Below, piece by piece: positions 27,331-36,952 of a stretch of 59,812 nt of DNA. This DNA is from Mycobacterium sp. (GTDB taxonomy: Bacteria > Actinomycetota > Actinomycetes > Mycobacteriales > Mycobacteriaceae). The notes beneath the pieces are model-generated. The model did no database searches, had not been told where the DNA came from, and saw nothing but the letters and a program-made list of their open reading frames with translations. The DNA lies in assembly GCF_025965855.1 (NCBI RefSeq), contig NZ_JAOPWB010000203.1, positions 1 to 59,812 of the forward strand, in the 5' to 3' direction. Numbering within the stretch: position 1 is the first letter of the stretch; each line of letters opens with the position of its first letter. Both the position numbers and the translations under genes were made by a program.

Positions 27331-27348
27331 TTGACTACGGTGGCATAT

Positions 27349-28593
27349 ATGCGGGTCAAGCGACGAGTGCCCAAGGTGCGCGACCTGGCGCCGCTGATCC
27401 AGTTCAAACGACCGCAGTTCGACGCGACCAAGCGCCGCCTGGACGCCGCGTTCACCATCGAAGACCTGCGCCGCATCGCCAGACGCCGCACCCCCAAGGC
27501 GGCGTTCGATTACACCGACGGCGCGGCCGAGGATGAGCTGTCCATCGAGCGGGCCCGGCAAGCCTTCCGCGACATCGAGTTTCACCCGACGATTCTGCGC
27601 GACGTCTCCAACGTGACCGCCGGATGGAACGTCCTGGGCCAGCCGGTGGTCCTGCCGTTCGGGATCGCGCCTACCGGATTCACCCGGTTGATGCATACCG
27701 ACGGTGAGATCGCCGGCGCACAGGCGGCGGCGCGGGCCGGGATCCCGTTCTCGCTCTCCACCCTGGGCACCACCGCGATCGAGGATCTGGTGAGCGCTGT
27801 TCCCCAGGGCCGCAAGTGGTTTCAGCTGTACATGTGGCGCGATCGGGACCGCTCGATGGCGCTGGTGCAGCGCGCGGCGGACGCGGGATTCGATACCCTG
27901 CTGGCGACCGTCGACGTCCCGGTCGCGGGCGCGCGGCTGCGCGACAACCGCAACGGTATGACGATCCCGCCGACGCTGACGCTGCGGACCGTCCTGGACG
28001 CGGTGCCGCACCCGAAGTGGTGGTTCGACCTGCTGACCACCGAGCCGCTGGCCTTCGCGTCGCTGGATCGGTGGTCGGGCACCGTCGGCGAGTATCTCAG
28101 CACGATGTTCGACCCCAGCCTGACCTTCGATGACTTGGAGTGGATCAAGGCCCAATGGCCCGGCAAGCTCGTCGTCAAGGGAATCCAGACACTCGACGAC
28201 GCCCGCGCCGTGGTCGACCGCGGCGTCGACGGCATCGTGTTGTCCAATCACGGTGGGCGCCAGCTGGATCGGGCCCCGGTGCCCTTCCACCTGTTGCCGG
28301 CGGTCGCCCGTGAGCTGGGCAAGCACACCGAGATCCTGCTCGACACCGGCATCATGTCCGGCGCGGACATCGTGGCGGCGATCGCGCTGGGGGCCCGCTG
28401 CACGCTGATCGGGCGGGCCTACCTGTACGGGCTGATGGCGGGTGGCGAGGCGGGTGTGACCCGCGCGATCGAGATCCTGCAGGGCGGTGTGACGCGCACG
28501 ATGGCGCTGCTCGGCGTCACCTGCCTCGAGGAGCTTTCGCCCAAGCACGTGTCGCAGCTGCGGCGCCTAGGGCCGATTTCGCCGCCAGCATAA
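27349..28593 (+). CDS. lldD2: L-lactate dehydrogenase (quinone), LldD2
   Basis: 414-aa FMN-dependent alpha-hydroxy-acid oxidase/dehydrogenase. It oxidises L-lactate to pyruvate and feeds electrons to the respiratory quinone pool, at the membrane face. Markers are [43 protein letters not shown] and the catalytic His301-containing SNHGGRQLD with Arg304. It matches M. tuberculosis LldD2 over its full length. There is no Shine-Dalgarno; TACGGT (27336-27341) ends 7 nt before the ATG, which would suit a leaderless transcript. Confidence 0.95.
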   Translation: MRVKRRVPKVRDLAPLIQFKRPQFDATKRRLDAAFTIEDLRRIARRRTPKAAFDYTDGAAEDELSIERARQAFRDIEFHPTILRDVSNVTAGWNVLGQPVVLPFGIAPTGFTRLMHTDGEIAGAQAAARAGIPFSLSTLGTTAIEDLVSAVPQGRKWFQLYMWRDRDRSMALVQRAADAGFDTLLATVDVPVAGARLRDNRNGMTIPPTLTLRTVLDAVPHPKWWFDLLTTEPLAFASLDRWSGTVGEYLSTMFDPSLTFDDLEWIKAQWPGKLVVKGIQTLDDARAVVDRGVDGIVLSNHGGRQLDRAPVPFHLLPAVARELGKHTEILLDTGIMSGADIVAAIALGARCTLIGRAYLYGLMAGGEAGVTRAIEILQGGVTRTMALLGVTCLEELSPKHVSQLRRLGPISPPA

Positions 28594-28675
28594 CGCCTGT
28601 GTGACGCTGCGCTGGCCGGGAACAAACTGCCGCCCGGCTGGGTTAAGCGCAGGAGACTCAACTTTTGGAGGATTG

Positions 28676-31006
28676 ATGGCTGAAGCCATGTCAGTGCCGG
28701 TGTTGTTCACCGCGACGATCGTGTTGCCGGGAATGGTGGTGCCGATTGCGCTGGACGACGCAGCACGAGCGGCGATCGACGCCGCGCAGGCCAGCGAGTC
28801 CGGGCAGCTGCTGATCGCCCCCCGGCTGGACGACCGGTACCCGACCCACGGCGTGATCGCCAAGATTTTGCAGGTCGGACGGATCGCCGGAGGCGGCGGC
28901 ACCGCCGCCGTCGTGCGCGGCGAGCGCCGGGCGCACATCGGAGCCGGCGCTTCCGGGCCCGGCGCCGCGCTGTGGGTCGAGGTGACCGAGGCGCCGGAGA
29001 CCGAGCCGACCGATGAAATCAAGGCCCTGGCGGCGGAGTACAAGAAGTTGCTGCTGGCCATGCTGCAGCGGCGCGAGGCCTGGCAGATCATCGACTACGT
29101 CAACAGCCTGACCGATCCGTCGGCGCTGGCGGACACGTCCGGGTACGCGTCCTACCTGACGGACGTGGAGAAGCGCCAGCTGCTGGAAACCGTCGATGTG
29201 GCCGAGCGGCTGCGGGTGCTGATCGACTGGACCAGCGGCCACCTCGCCGAGGTCGAGGTCAACGACAAGATCGCCGAGGACGTCCGCGAGGGCATGGAGA
29301 AGACGCAGAAGGAATTCCTGCTGCGCCAACAGCTGGCCGCGATCCGCAAGGAGCTCGGCGAGGGTGAACCCGACGGTTCGGACGATTATCGCGCCCGCGT
29401 GGAGGCCGCCGAGCTGCCCGAGAAGGTGCGCGAGGCCGCGCTGCGCGAGGTCGGCAAGCTGGAACGGGCCAGCGACCAGAGCCCGGAAAGCGGCTGGATC
29501 CGTACCTGGCTGGACACCGTGCTGGACCTGCCCTGGAACGTCAAGACGGAGGATTCGACGAATCTGACGGCGGCGCGGGAAATCCTGGACGCCGACCACC
29601 ACGGGCTCGATGACGTCAAGGACCGCATCGTCGAGTATCTGGCGGTGCGGAGCCGGCGCGCCGAGCGCGGGCTGCAGGTCGTCGGCGGGCGTGGTTCCGG
29701 CGCCGTGATGGCGCTGGCCGGTCCCCCCGGCGTCGGCAAGACGTCGCTGGGCGAGAGCGTGGCCCGGGCGCTGGGCCGCAAGTTCGTGCGCGTCGCCCTG
29801 GGCGGTGTGCGCGACGAGGCCGAGATCCGCGGGCACCGGCGCACCTACGTGGGCGCGCTGCCGGGCCGGATCGTGCGCGCGATCGGCGAGGCGGGTTCGA
29901 TGAATCCCGTTGTGCTGCTGGACGAGGTCGACAAGGTCGGTTCCGACTACCGCGGTGACCCAAGCGCGGCGCTGCTCGAGGTGCTCGACCCGGCGCAGAA
30001 CCACACGTTCCGCGACCACTACCTGGATCTGGACCTGGATTTGTCCGACGTGGTGTTCCTGGCCACCGCCAATGTGATCGAGAACATCCCGTCGGCGCTG
30101 CTGGACCGCATGGAGCTGGTGCAGATCGACGGTTACACCGAGGACGACAAGGTCGCCATCGCCCGTGATTACCTGCTGCCCCGGCAGCGGGAGCGCGCGG
30201 CGCTGAACGACGACGAGGTCGCCGTCACCGACGCCGCGCTGCGCAAGATCGCCGCCGATTACACCCGCGAGCCGGGTGTGCGGCAGTTCGAGCGGCTGCT
30301 GGCCAAGGCGATGCGCAAGGTGACGACCAAGCTGGCCGAGGAGAGCGGGGCGATGGCCCCGAAAATCCTAGATGAGCCCGATTTGGTGGGTTACCTTGGC
30401 CGGCCGCGCTTCACGCCGGAATCGGCGGAACGCACGGCGGTGCCGGGCGTGGCCACCGGCCTGGCCGTGACCGGCCTGGGCGGCGACGTCCTCTACATCG
30501 AAGCCGGGGCGACCGATGGCGAGCCGGGTTTGCAGTTGACCGGTCAGTTGGGTGACGTGATGAAGGAGTCGGCGCAGATCGCGCTGTCCTACGTGCGCTC
30601 GCACGCTCACGCGCTGGGTGTCGACCCCAAGGCGCTGGATCGGCGCATCCACGTGCACGTGCCGGCCGGCGCGGTGCCCAAGGACGGCCCGTCGGCCGGT
30701 GTCACGATGGTGACCGCGCTGGTGTCGATGGCCACCGGGCGTCAGGTCCGCTCCGACGTCGGGATGACGGGCGAGGTCACGCTGAACGGCCGGGTGCTGC
30801 CGATCGGCGGTGTGAAGCAGAAGCTGCTGGCCGCCCAACGGGCCGGTCTGTCAACGGTTTTCATCCCGTCGCGCAATGAGCCGGACCTGGACGACGTCCC
30901 CGCCGAGGTGCTCGCCGCGCTGGACGTGAAGCCGATGACCGACGTCGCCGAGATCGTCGCTCAGGCGCTCGAACCGGCTGCCGCGGGCGCTTCGGCTGCC
31001 GCCTGA
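28676..31006 (+). CDS. lon: ATP-dependent Lon protease
   Basis: 776-aa LonA-type serine protease that degrades misfolded and regulatory proteins in the cytosol. It has an N-terminal substrate-binding domain (about 1-200), a coiled helical region, an AAA+ module with Walker [10 protein letters not shown] (349-357) and Walker [12 protein letters not shown], and a protease domain with the Ser673 (KDGPSAGV)-Lys716 ([10 protein letters not shown]) dyad, spaced exactly as in E. coli Lon. GGAGG at 28667-28671 precedes ATG 28676. No HspR-associated or other operator was noticed. H37Rv has no Lon, so this is an accessory gene relative to it. Confidence 0.97.
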   Translation: MAEAMSVPVLFTATIVLPGMVVPIALDDAARAAIDAAQASESGQLLIAPRLDDRYPTHGVIAKILQVGRIAGGGGTAAVVRGERRAHIGAGASGPGAALWVEVTEAPETEPTDEIKALAAEYKKLLLAMLQRREAWQIIDYVNSLTDPSALADTSGYASYLTDVEKRQLLETVDVAERLRVLIDWTSGHLAEVEVNDKIAEDVREGMEKTQKEFLLRQQLAAIRKELGEGEPDGSDDYRARVEAAELPEKVREAALREVGKLERASDQSPESGWIRTWLDTVLDLPWNVKTEDSTNLTAAREILDADHHGLDDVKDRIVEYLAVRSRRAERGLQVVGGRGSGAVMALAGPPGVGKTSLGESVARALGRKFVRVALGGVRDEAEIRGHRRTYVGALPGRIVRAIGEAGSMNPVVLLDEVDKVGSDYRGDPSAALLEVLDPAQNHTFRDHYLDLDLDLSDVVFLATANVIENIPSALLDRMELVQIDGYTEDDKVAIARDYLLPRQRERAALNDDEVAVTDAALRKIAADYTREPGVRQFERLLAKAMRKVTTKLAEESGAMAPKILDEPDLVGYLGRPRFTPESAERTAVPGVATGLAVTGLGGDVLYIEAGATDGEPGLQLTGQLGDVMKESAQIALSYVRSHAHALGVDPKALDRRIHVHVPAGAVPKDGPSAGVTMVTALVSMATGRQVRSDVGMTGEVTLNGRVLPIGGVKQKLLAAQRAGLSTVFIPSRNEPDLDDVPAEVLAALDVKPMTDVAEIVAQALEPAAAGASAAA

Positions 31007-31197
31007 TACCCAATGCGGCTGGGGCGAAGGGTATTCGGCGCATGTCGAGTGCCCCTCGATGCCAATGAATCGGGAGGGAGAGGTTTTTCGCTTCCCCCGC
31101 CCGGGTAGCCAAGCCTAGGTGTCGGTAAATGAACAACAAGTCAACGCAGTTCAGTGCTGTGTAAAGCAGCCGGACCGCGAGACAAGGAGTTCTCACC

Positions 31198-31548
31198 ATG
31201 AAGCTGACGAAAATAGCAGCCAGCGCGGCAATGGCCGGCGCGTTGGGGTCCGCTGTGCTCGGGGTTGGTGCCGGTTTGGCGCAGGCCGACCCGCATGGCC
31301 CGAACCCGCCGGGGCCGGGTTGTGTCGGCGGTCCGGGCGTCAACTGCAACGGACCGGGTACTCCGCTTCCGCCGGGGCAGCAGGGATTCCCGCCGCCGGG
31401 GCACTACAACGATCCGGTCGGCTACGGATACCCGCCCACCTGGATGCCCCCGGGCAATCCGATGGCATACCCGGTGGTGTTTAACCCGGGCGTGAACGCG
31501 TGGGGTGTCTTCCTGCCCGGTGGTCAATTCGTCGCATACGCGACCTAA
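31198..31548 (+). CDS. Small secreted Pro/Gly-rich protein
   Basis: 116-aa protein with a clear signal peptide (MKLTKIAASAAMAGALGSAV, then a hydrophobic run and cleavage after LAQA). The mature part, about 85 residues, is rich in Pro and Gly and has two Cys early (PGCVGGPGVNCNG) that may form a disulfide. It ends VNAWGVFLPGGQFVAYAT. Mycobacteria have several such exported proteins of unknown function; I do not recognise a named one. AAGGAG at 31184-31189 supports the start. A perfect hairpin follows. Confidence 0.85.
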   Translation: MKLTKIAASAAMAGALGSAVLGVGAGLAQADPHGPNPPGPGCVGGPGVNCNGPGTPLPPGQQGFPPPGHYNDPVGYGYPPTWMPPGNPMAYPVVFNPGVNAWGVFLPGGQFVAYAT

Positions 31549-31560
31549 AGGGCACAACGA

Positions 31561-31590
31561 GACAGCCGCCTCCAAACAGGGGCGGCTGTC
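31561..31590 (+). terminator. Intrinsic-type terminator after the small secreted protein
   Basis: A perfect 10-bp stem, GACAGCCGCC (31561-31570) and GGCGGCTGTC (31581-31590), with a 10-nt loop, 12 bp after the stop codon. The stem can extend by one A-T pair. A short T-containing run follows but no long T-tract. Confidence 0.8.
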
Positions 31591-31602
31591 TTCGTCGCAG
31601 CC

Positions 31603-31668
31603 TTCGCCGAGCCTGTAAATCCGCAGGAGAAGCCGAGTTGAGGCCTGCAAAATTACAGGCTCGGCGAA
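31603..31668. repeat. Long intergenic palindrome
   Basis: TTCGCCGAGCCTGTAA (31603-31618) is repeated in inverted form as TTACAGGCTCGGCGAA (31653-31668), a perfect 16-bp stem. Within the 34-nt loop GCAGG (31623-31627) pairs with CCTGC (31644-31648). It directly follows the terminator and ends 29 bp before the TfoX-N gene. It could be a second terminator, a protein-binding site or a dispersed repeat. Confidence 0.7.
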
Positions 31669-31697
31669 TTGTCGGTTGCCACCGTTAAGGTCGGCCC

Positions 31698-32030
31698 ATG
31701 GCGTACGACGAAGACCTGGCCAACCGGATCCGCGAACTGCTGGGCGCCGAGGGGGGCGTCGAGGAAAAGCGAATGTTCGGTGGCCTGGCTTTCCTGATCA
31801 ACGGCAACATGTCGGTGGCCGCCAGCGGCCAGGGCGGGTTGCTGGTACGGGTACCGCCGGAGGACACCGACGAGCTGCTGGAGCGTCCGCACGTCGGCCC
31901 GATGGTGATGGCGGGCCGGGAAGCCCGCGGCTGGTTACGCGTCGACCTCGACGGCGTAAAAACCAAACGGCAGCTGCAGAGTTGGGTCACCCGGGGCACC
32001 GGCTACGCCCGCAGCCTGCGCCCAAAGTAA
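31698..32030 (+). CDS. TfoX N-terminal domain protein
   Basis: 110-aa protein consisting of a TfoX_N domain only. Family markers are EEKRMFGGLAFLINGNMSVA and the C-terminal WVTRGTGYARSL. In gamma-proteobacteria the full TfoX regulates competence; stand-alone actinobacterial versions have no established role. ATG 31698 is used; no strong Shine-Dalgarno. A 43-bp gap leads to the damaged glycosylase gene. Confidence 0.85.
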   Translation: MAYDEDLANRIRELLGAEGGVEEKRMFGGLAFLINGNMSVAASGQGGLLVRVPPEDTDELLERPHVGPMVMAGREARGWLRVDLDGVKTKRQLQSWVTRGTGYARSLRPK

Positions 32031-32073
32031 CGGCCGCGGTTTGCTCGGAGACGGTGCGGGTAAGCGGAGCCGT

Positions 32074-32710
32074 ATGGACCAGCGCGAAGAACTGGTGCGA
32101 CGACTGCTCGAGGTCGCCGGCACGACGTACGCGGCCGAGGCCGGTGTCAAGATCAATGACAAGCCGATGCCGCTGTTCCAGTTGCTGGTGCTGTGCATGC
32201 TCGCCAGCAAGCCGATCGATGCCGCCATCGCCATGGGCGCCGCCCGTGAATTGTTCAAGGCGGGCCTGCGCTCGCCCAAGGCCGTGCTGGCATCGGATCG
32301 GCGCACCATGATCAGCGCATTTGGCCGCGCCCACTACGTGCGGTACGACGAAAGTTCGGCCACCCGGCTCACGGACATGGCCGAGCGGGTCCGCGACGAC
32401 TACTCCGGCGACCTGCGCGAAATCGCCAAACGCAGCCGGCACGACGTCGCCGCGGCGAAACGGATGCTGAAGCGATTCAAGGGAATCGGTGACACAGGCG
32501 CCGACATCTACCTGCGCGAGGTGCAAGACGTCTGGCCCTGGGCGCGCCCCCAACTTCGACGACCGCGCCACCGCGGCGGCCAAGCAACTGGGTCTGCCCG
32601 CTCAGCCGGCCAAGCTGGGAGCCCTTGCTCCGCGGGCCAACGCGCGGCTGGCGGCCGCGCTCGTCAGGGCATCATTGGACGACGACGTGCGCCGGCAGGT
32701 GTCCGGTTGA
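32074..32710 (+). pseudogene. HhH-GPD endonuclease III-like DNA glycosylase, frameshifted
   Basis: The frame from ATG 32074 gives an endonuclease III-like helical domain: PLFQLLVLCMLASKPID, then the helix-hairpin-helix LKRFKGIGDTGADIYLREV. After VWPWARP the frame turns into an Arg/Gly-rich stretch. The expected continuation, NFDDRATAAAKQLGLPAQ through to LDDDVRRQVSG, is in the next frame and ends at 32708-32710. The switch coincides with a run of five C at 32547-32551; four would restore the frame. This is either a real +1 mutation or a homopolymer sequencing error. If intact, the protein would be about 211 aa. It lacks the C-terminal iron-sulfur cysteines of classical Nth. Confidence 0.8.
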
Positions 32711-32717
32711 TCCGGCA

Positions 32718-33443
32718 TTGACCATACGGATCGGCACCTCCGGATGGTCCTACAACCACTGGGCGGATGTGCTGTACCCGACCGGTTTGCCCTCGGCGCG
32801 CCGGTTGTCCCGCTACGTCGAGGCCTTCGACACCGTCGAGCTGAACGCGAGTTTCTACCGCTGGCCCAAGGATTCGACGTTCGCCGGTTGGCGCGATCAG
32901 CTGCCCGACGGGTTCAGGATGTCGGTCAAGGCGCATCGGGGGCTGACGCACTACCGCCGGCTATCCTCGCCCGAACCATGGATCGAGCGGTTCGAGCGCT
33001 GCTGGCAGCTGCTGGGAGATCGCCACGGGGTGCTGCTGGTCCAACTGCACCCCGAGCAACGGCGTGACGACGCGCGCCTGGATGCCTTCCTGGGCAGCGT
33101 GCCGGAGTCCATCCGCGTGGCCGTCGAGCTGCGGCACCCGTCCTGGAACGCCCCGGCCGTGTACGAGTTGCTGGAGCGCCGCCGCGCCGCGTACGTGGTG
33201 ATGAGCGGCGCCGGACTGGCGTGCGTGCCACGCGCCACCACCGATCTGGTGTATGTCCGGATGCACGGCCCGGACCAGGATGCGATCTATGCCGGCTGCT
33301 ACTCGGACGACGAGCTGCGGCGCTGGGCCGACCGGATCACCGAGTGGGACGGCGACGGCAGGGACGTGTGGATGTATTTCAACAACGATCTGGGCGGCCA
33401 CGCCGTGCGCAATGCGCTGACATTGCGAGAACTTCTGGAGTGA
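32718..33443 (+). CDS. DUF72 (YecE-like) family protein
   Basis: 241-aa TIM-barrel-like protein of unknown function. The DUF72 marks are IRIGTSGWSYNHW at the N-terminus, VELNASFYRWP, FRMSVKAHRGLTHY and VYVRMHGP, ending with MYFNNDLGGHAVRNAL. TTG 32718 is the first reasonable start and lies 7 bp after the stop of the glycosylase frame. Links to DNA or tRNA repair have been suggested for the family, but no activity is established. Confidence 0.88.
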   Translation: MTIRIGTSGWSYNHWADVLYPTGLPSARRLSRYVEAFDTVELNASFYRWPKDSTFAGWRDQLPDGFRMSVKAHRGLTHYRRLSSPEPWIERFERCWQLLGDRHGVLLVQLHPEQRRDDARLDAFLGSVPESIRVAVELRHPSWNAPAVYELLERRRAAYVVMSGAGLACVPRATTDLVYVRMHGPDQDAIYAGCYSDDELRRWADRITEWDGDGRDVWMYFNNDLGGHAVRNALTLRELLE

Positions 33444-33490
33444 GCCGCCCCGGGTAGGCTGGAAATTCGGAGGCAGGACGGAGCGGGATC

Positions 33491-34717
33491 ATGGCCAGCT
33501 CGACCACATTCGTAATCATCGGCGGCGGACTTGCCGGAGCGAAATCCGTAGAAGCCTTGCGCGGCAGCGGGTTTGACGGCCATGTCATCTTATTCGGCGA
33601 AGAGAAGCTGCTGCCCTACGAGCGGCCCCCGCTTTCCAAGGAGTATCTCGCCGGGAAGAAGTCGCTCGCCGACTTCACTGTGCAGAACTCCGACTGGTAT
33701 CGGGATAACCACGTCGACCTGAGGCTGGACGCGCGGGTGTCGTCCTTGGACGCCGCCCGACACACGGTCGGGCTTCCCGACGGCAGCACCGTGGCCTACA
33801 ACAAGCTCATGCTGGCGACGGGGTCGGCCTCGCGGCGCCCGCCGATCCCCGGAGCTGACGCCGACCGAGTCCACTACCTGCGGACATATGGCGACGCCGT
33901 GGCACTGAATTCCGTTCTTACCGAAGGATCTTCGCTGGCAGTCGTGGGTGCGGGATGGATCGGCCTGGAGGTGGCAGCGGGGGCCCGCCAGCGCGGTGTC
34001 GATGTGACCGTGGTCGAGACGGCCAGACAACCGCTGCTGGCCGCGTTGGGAGAAACCGTCGGCGAGGTGTTTGCCGACCTGCATCGTCATCACGGGGTGG
34101 ACTTACGGCTCGAGGCGCACGTGGAGGAGATTGCAACGGCAGCAGGCCGGGCCACCGGACTGAAGTTGCGTGATGGATCGACGGTTACCGCGGATGCGGT
34201 GCTGGTGGCCGTCGGCGCCAAGCCGAACGTCGAACTGGCCGAACAGGCCGGGTTGTCCATGGGTGACGGCGGGATACTTGTCGATGCGTCGTTGTGCACC
34301 TCCGATCCCGACATCTATGCGGTCGGCGACATCGCCGCCGCCGAACACCCGCTGTTCAGTACCCGGATCCGCACCGAGCACTGGGCCAATGCCCTCAAAC
34401 AACCCGCGGTCGCGGCGGCCGGAATGCTGGGCAATCCAGGCGAATACGCCGAGCTGCCCTATTTCTTCACCGACCAATACGACCTCGGAATGGAATACGT
34501 CGGACACGCGCCCAGCTTTGAGCGGGTGGCATTCCGCGGCGATGTGGCAGGCCGTGAGTTCGTCGCGTTCTGGCTGGATGACGAAAACCGGGTACTGGCC
34601 GGGATGAACGTCAATGTCTGGGATGTGCTCGACGACGTCAAAGCCCTGATTCGTTCGAAGACTCCGGTGGACATCGACAAGCTGACAGATCCGCAGTCGC
34701 CGCTTACCGAGCTCTAG
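33491..34717 (+). CDS. NAD(P)H:ferredoxin reductase-type FAD oxidoreductase, Rv1869c type
   Basis: 408-aa flavoprotein of the putidaredoxin-reductase/rhodocoxin-reductase group. It has an FAD-binding GGGLAGAKS near residue 11, the NAD-binding GAGWIGLEVAAG, the second FAD motif DIYAVGDIAA, and a C-terminal reductase dimerisation domain. Such proteins pass electrons from NAD(P)H to a ferredoxin and on to P450s or oxygenases. It resembles Rv1869c along its length. Its last 4 bp overlap the stop of the convergent epimerase-fusion gene. Confidence 0.92.
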   Translation: MASSTTFVIIGGGLAGAKSVEALRGSGFDGHVILFGEEKLLPYERPPLSKEYLAGKKSLADFTVQNSDWYRDNHVDLRLDARVSSLDAARHTVGLPDGSTVAYNKLMLATGSASRRPPIPGADADRVHYLRTYGDAVALNSVLTEGSSLAVVGAGWIGLEVAAGARQRGVDVTVVETARQPLLAALGETVGEVFADLHRHHGVDLRLEAHVEEIATAAGRATGLKLRDGSTVTADAVLVAVGAKPNVELAEQAGLSMGDGGILVDASLCTSDPDIYAVGDIAAAEHPLFSTRIRTEHWANALKQPAVAAAGMLGNPGEYAELPYFFTDQYDLGMEYVGHAPSFERVAFRGDVAGREFVAFWLDDENRVLAGMNVNVWDVLDDVKALIRSKTPVDIDKLTDPQSPLTEL

Positions 34718-36843
34718 TCGGCCGCGGACTGATCGGGTGGAGTCCAGCTCCCGTCGATGACCTCGGGCGGGCGTTGTACCTGCAGGCGTTCCCGTTCGGC
34801 GCGGCGGCGTTTGATCCGCAGCCGAGCGTCGGCCGGCATGGTGACCAGTTCGTCACAGGTCAGGTAGTAGACATCGTCAACCACGTCGATCAGGTCCGCC
34901 GTGACTCGTCGAGATCCCAACTTGCGCAACGTCATCCGCAGCTCATGGGTGAACCGGATGGTGGTGTCGTGAGCCAGCTCGCGCGACCCGCGGGCTTTCT
35001 CGGCCACTCGCCGGGCGAGCGTGGGTGGCCGCGTCGGCCCGGCGGGCGCGGCGCCGGCGACCACCGTGGGTACCGCCACCTCAGCGGCCGCCACGAGCAA
35101 CATCGCCGGATCGTCGCCGAACACCGGGCTGGCCAGCTCGGCCTCACCCGGTCCGCGGTGCCCGATCCTGGCGACCGAGGCGTCGAGAGCGCCGGCGGTG
35201 TCGGGAGACAATGCACGAATGCTGCCGATGTTGCCTTCGGCGGCCAACGCCCACAACGGCGGGTCACCGCGCAACGCCGCCGCGAGCTCGGCGGTCTCGG
35301 CCGCGATGCGGGTGCTTTCCATGATCATGCCCAGCCCCGACACCCTGGACGCGGCACGCGTGTGTTCCAGGGCCGCCGCGGTGACGCCGGAATCGATCAG
35401 CCACAACGCCGTGAGGATCCAGCCCTGGTGGATGCGATCCCGCAACAGCGGCACGCGGACTTCGAGGGCGGCATCCGGCAGCGCCTCCAGCTGTGCGGCG
35501 TCGGAGCGTTCGGCCTCGGCGGCCGCGCGGTAGGCCAGCGTGTCGCGCCTGAGATGGCGCATGAGTGTTAGCGAGCGCGCGGTGACGACAGCTTTGGCGA
35601 TCGACCCGAGCGCCCCCTCGGCCAGCTTCGGCTCACCGAACGGCAGGACGTCCCCCACATGCGGTTGGTCGACCAGGGCGTGCCGGGCGACGGCGTGCTG
35701 GTCCCATCCGGGCAGTTGGGTGGCGGCGACGACGTTGGCGGACACCCCGACGTAGGCGCGATGGCCGAAGACCGCGATCGCCCGGCTGCTCCACTCGTCG
35801 TCGACCACGCCGCCGAGCGCGAGCACCTGACCCATCACCCGGCTGGCCGCGCGCAGCCCTCCCAGCTGGACGTCGAGCGTCATCGGGGTCAACGGGCCGG
35901 GCAGCGCCTCGGCGAGCCGGGCCGCACTGAAGACGGGGAACCGGGGATCGATCCGATCGTCGAACTCCCCCTCCATCCCGTCGGGGGCCGCGCTGTGCAA
36001 TTCGTCAGACGGCCGGGAGCGTGGGAGGACCTCCACCGGGAGTGCGAGCTGGCCGCCGCGGCTGAGCGCGCCCGCCGGAAGGAGCCGGCGCCCGGCGAGC
36101 CCACGCGCGGTGTCGGCGACCGCTTCGAGCGCCTGCCAGCCGAATTCAAAGCCCCAATCCTCTTGCACCGCAGTGATATCCATTTTCGGAATCAATGTCG
36201 ACCAGCTGCGAACCCGATGCAGTCGCGAGCGCGGGTCAACGGATCGCAGCACCCGCCACGCGGTGACCACGTTGGTGGTGTCGGGGGTGGCGACGTCCAC
36301 CACGCCGGTGCGGTCGCTGTTCAGCGAGAACACCAGGAAGCGGACCAGGTCGTCGATGTGCAGGACGCGCATCGGCTGGGTCGAAACCCTGCTGCGCAGC
36401 AGCGTGGCCACCGTGCGGCACACCATCCAATCGAGCTGGCGGCCGACCGGCGGCGCGATCCGGACGACCAGGCTGGGTGCCCAGCTCGTGGACACCAGCT
36501 CCTCGGCGGGTCGATACAGCTCGGGCCGGCCTGCGGCCTGGGACACGAACAGCAGCCGCGCACCGGCGCGGGCGGCCGCGTGGGTGACATGGACGACTCC
36601 GCCGATGTCTGCGCTGCCGGGCGCGCTGGTGTCGATCGGGCCCAGGTGGATCACCGCGTCGGCTTCATCGGCCAGGTCTTGCAGGACGGGGTCGCTCGGC
36701 GGCGCGCAAACGAATTCGACGCCGGGATCCAGGCAGGGGTGGGGGTGCTCAGCAATCCCGCTGACCGTGTGTCCGGCAGCGATCAGCTGCCGTGCGACCA
36801 GCCGCCCTATTGCGCCGGTGGCGTCGGTAACCAGGATGCGCAC
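34714..36843 (-). CDS. Fusion of an NAD-epimerase-like domain and a PEP-utilizing-enzyme-like domain (Rv1868 type)
   Basis: 709-aa protein. Residues 1-270 form an extended-SDR Rossmann domain with MRILVTDATGAIGRLVARQL (TGAxGxxG variant). From about 300 onward the sequence resembles the central part of PEP-utilizing enzymes such as rifampin phosphotransferase: PGPLTPMTLDVQLGG, then LGSRRVTADLIDVVDDVYYL followed by TCDELVTMPA, and RRRAERERLQVQRPP. Neither the ATP-grasp domain nor the phosphohistidine swivel domain is present, so phosphotransfer is doubtful. It is the last gene of a lower-strand unit with the thiolase-like and CoA-transferase genes; 109 bp separate it from the former. Confidence 0.85.
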   Translation of the reverse strand: MRILVTDATGAIGRLVARQLIAAGHTVSGIAEHPHPCLDPGVEFVCAPPSDPVLQDLADEADAVIHLGPIDTSAPGSADIGGVVHVTHAAARAGARLLFVSQAAGRPELYRPAEELVSTSWAPSLVVRIAPPVGRQLDWMVCRTVATLLRSRVSTQPMRVLHIDDLVRFLVFSLNSDRTGVVDVATPDTTNVVTAWRVLRSVDPRSRLHRVRSWSTLIPKMDITAVQEDWGFEFGWQALEAVADTARGLAGRRLLPAGALSRGGQLALPVEVLPRSRPSDELHSAAPDGMEGEFDDRIDPRFPVFSAARLAEALPGPLTPMTLDVQLGGLRAASRVMGQVLALGGVVDDEWSSRAIAVFGHRAYVGVSANVVAATQLPGWDQHAVARHALVDQPHVGDVLPFGEPKLAEGALGSIAKAVVTARSLTLMRHLRRDTLAYRAAAEAERSDAAQLEALPDAALEVRVPLLRDRIHQGWILTALWLIDSGVTAAALEHTRAASRVSGLGMIMESTRIAAETAELAAALRGDPPLWALAAEGNIGSIRALSPDTAGALDASVARIGHRGPGEAELASPVFGDDPAMLLVAAAEVAVPTVVAGAAPAGPTRPPTLARRVAEKARGSRELAHDTTIRFTHELRMTLRKLGSRRVTADLIDVVDDVYYLTCDELVTMPADARLRIKRRRAERERLQVQRPPEVIDGSWTPPDQSAAD

Positions 36844-36952
36844 CTGGGCTCACCTCCCCCAACGTCCAACACGACAATAGGCAGGTCGGCGTCACCTACG
36901 CGACCGTTACCCCTTCTGGGACCCGCTGGCCTGTGGCGATGTATTCGGGCGG

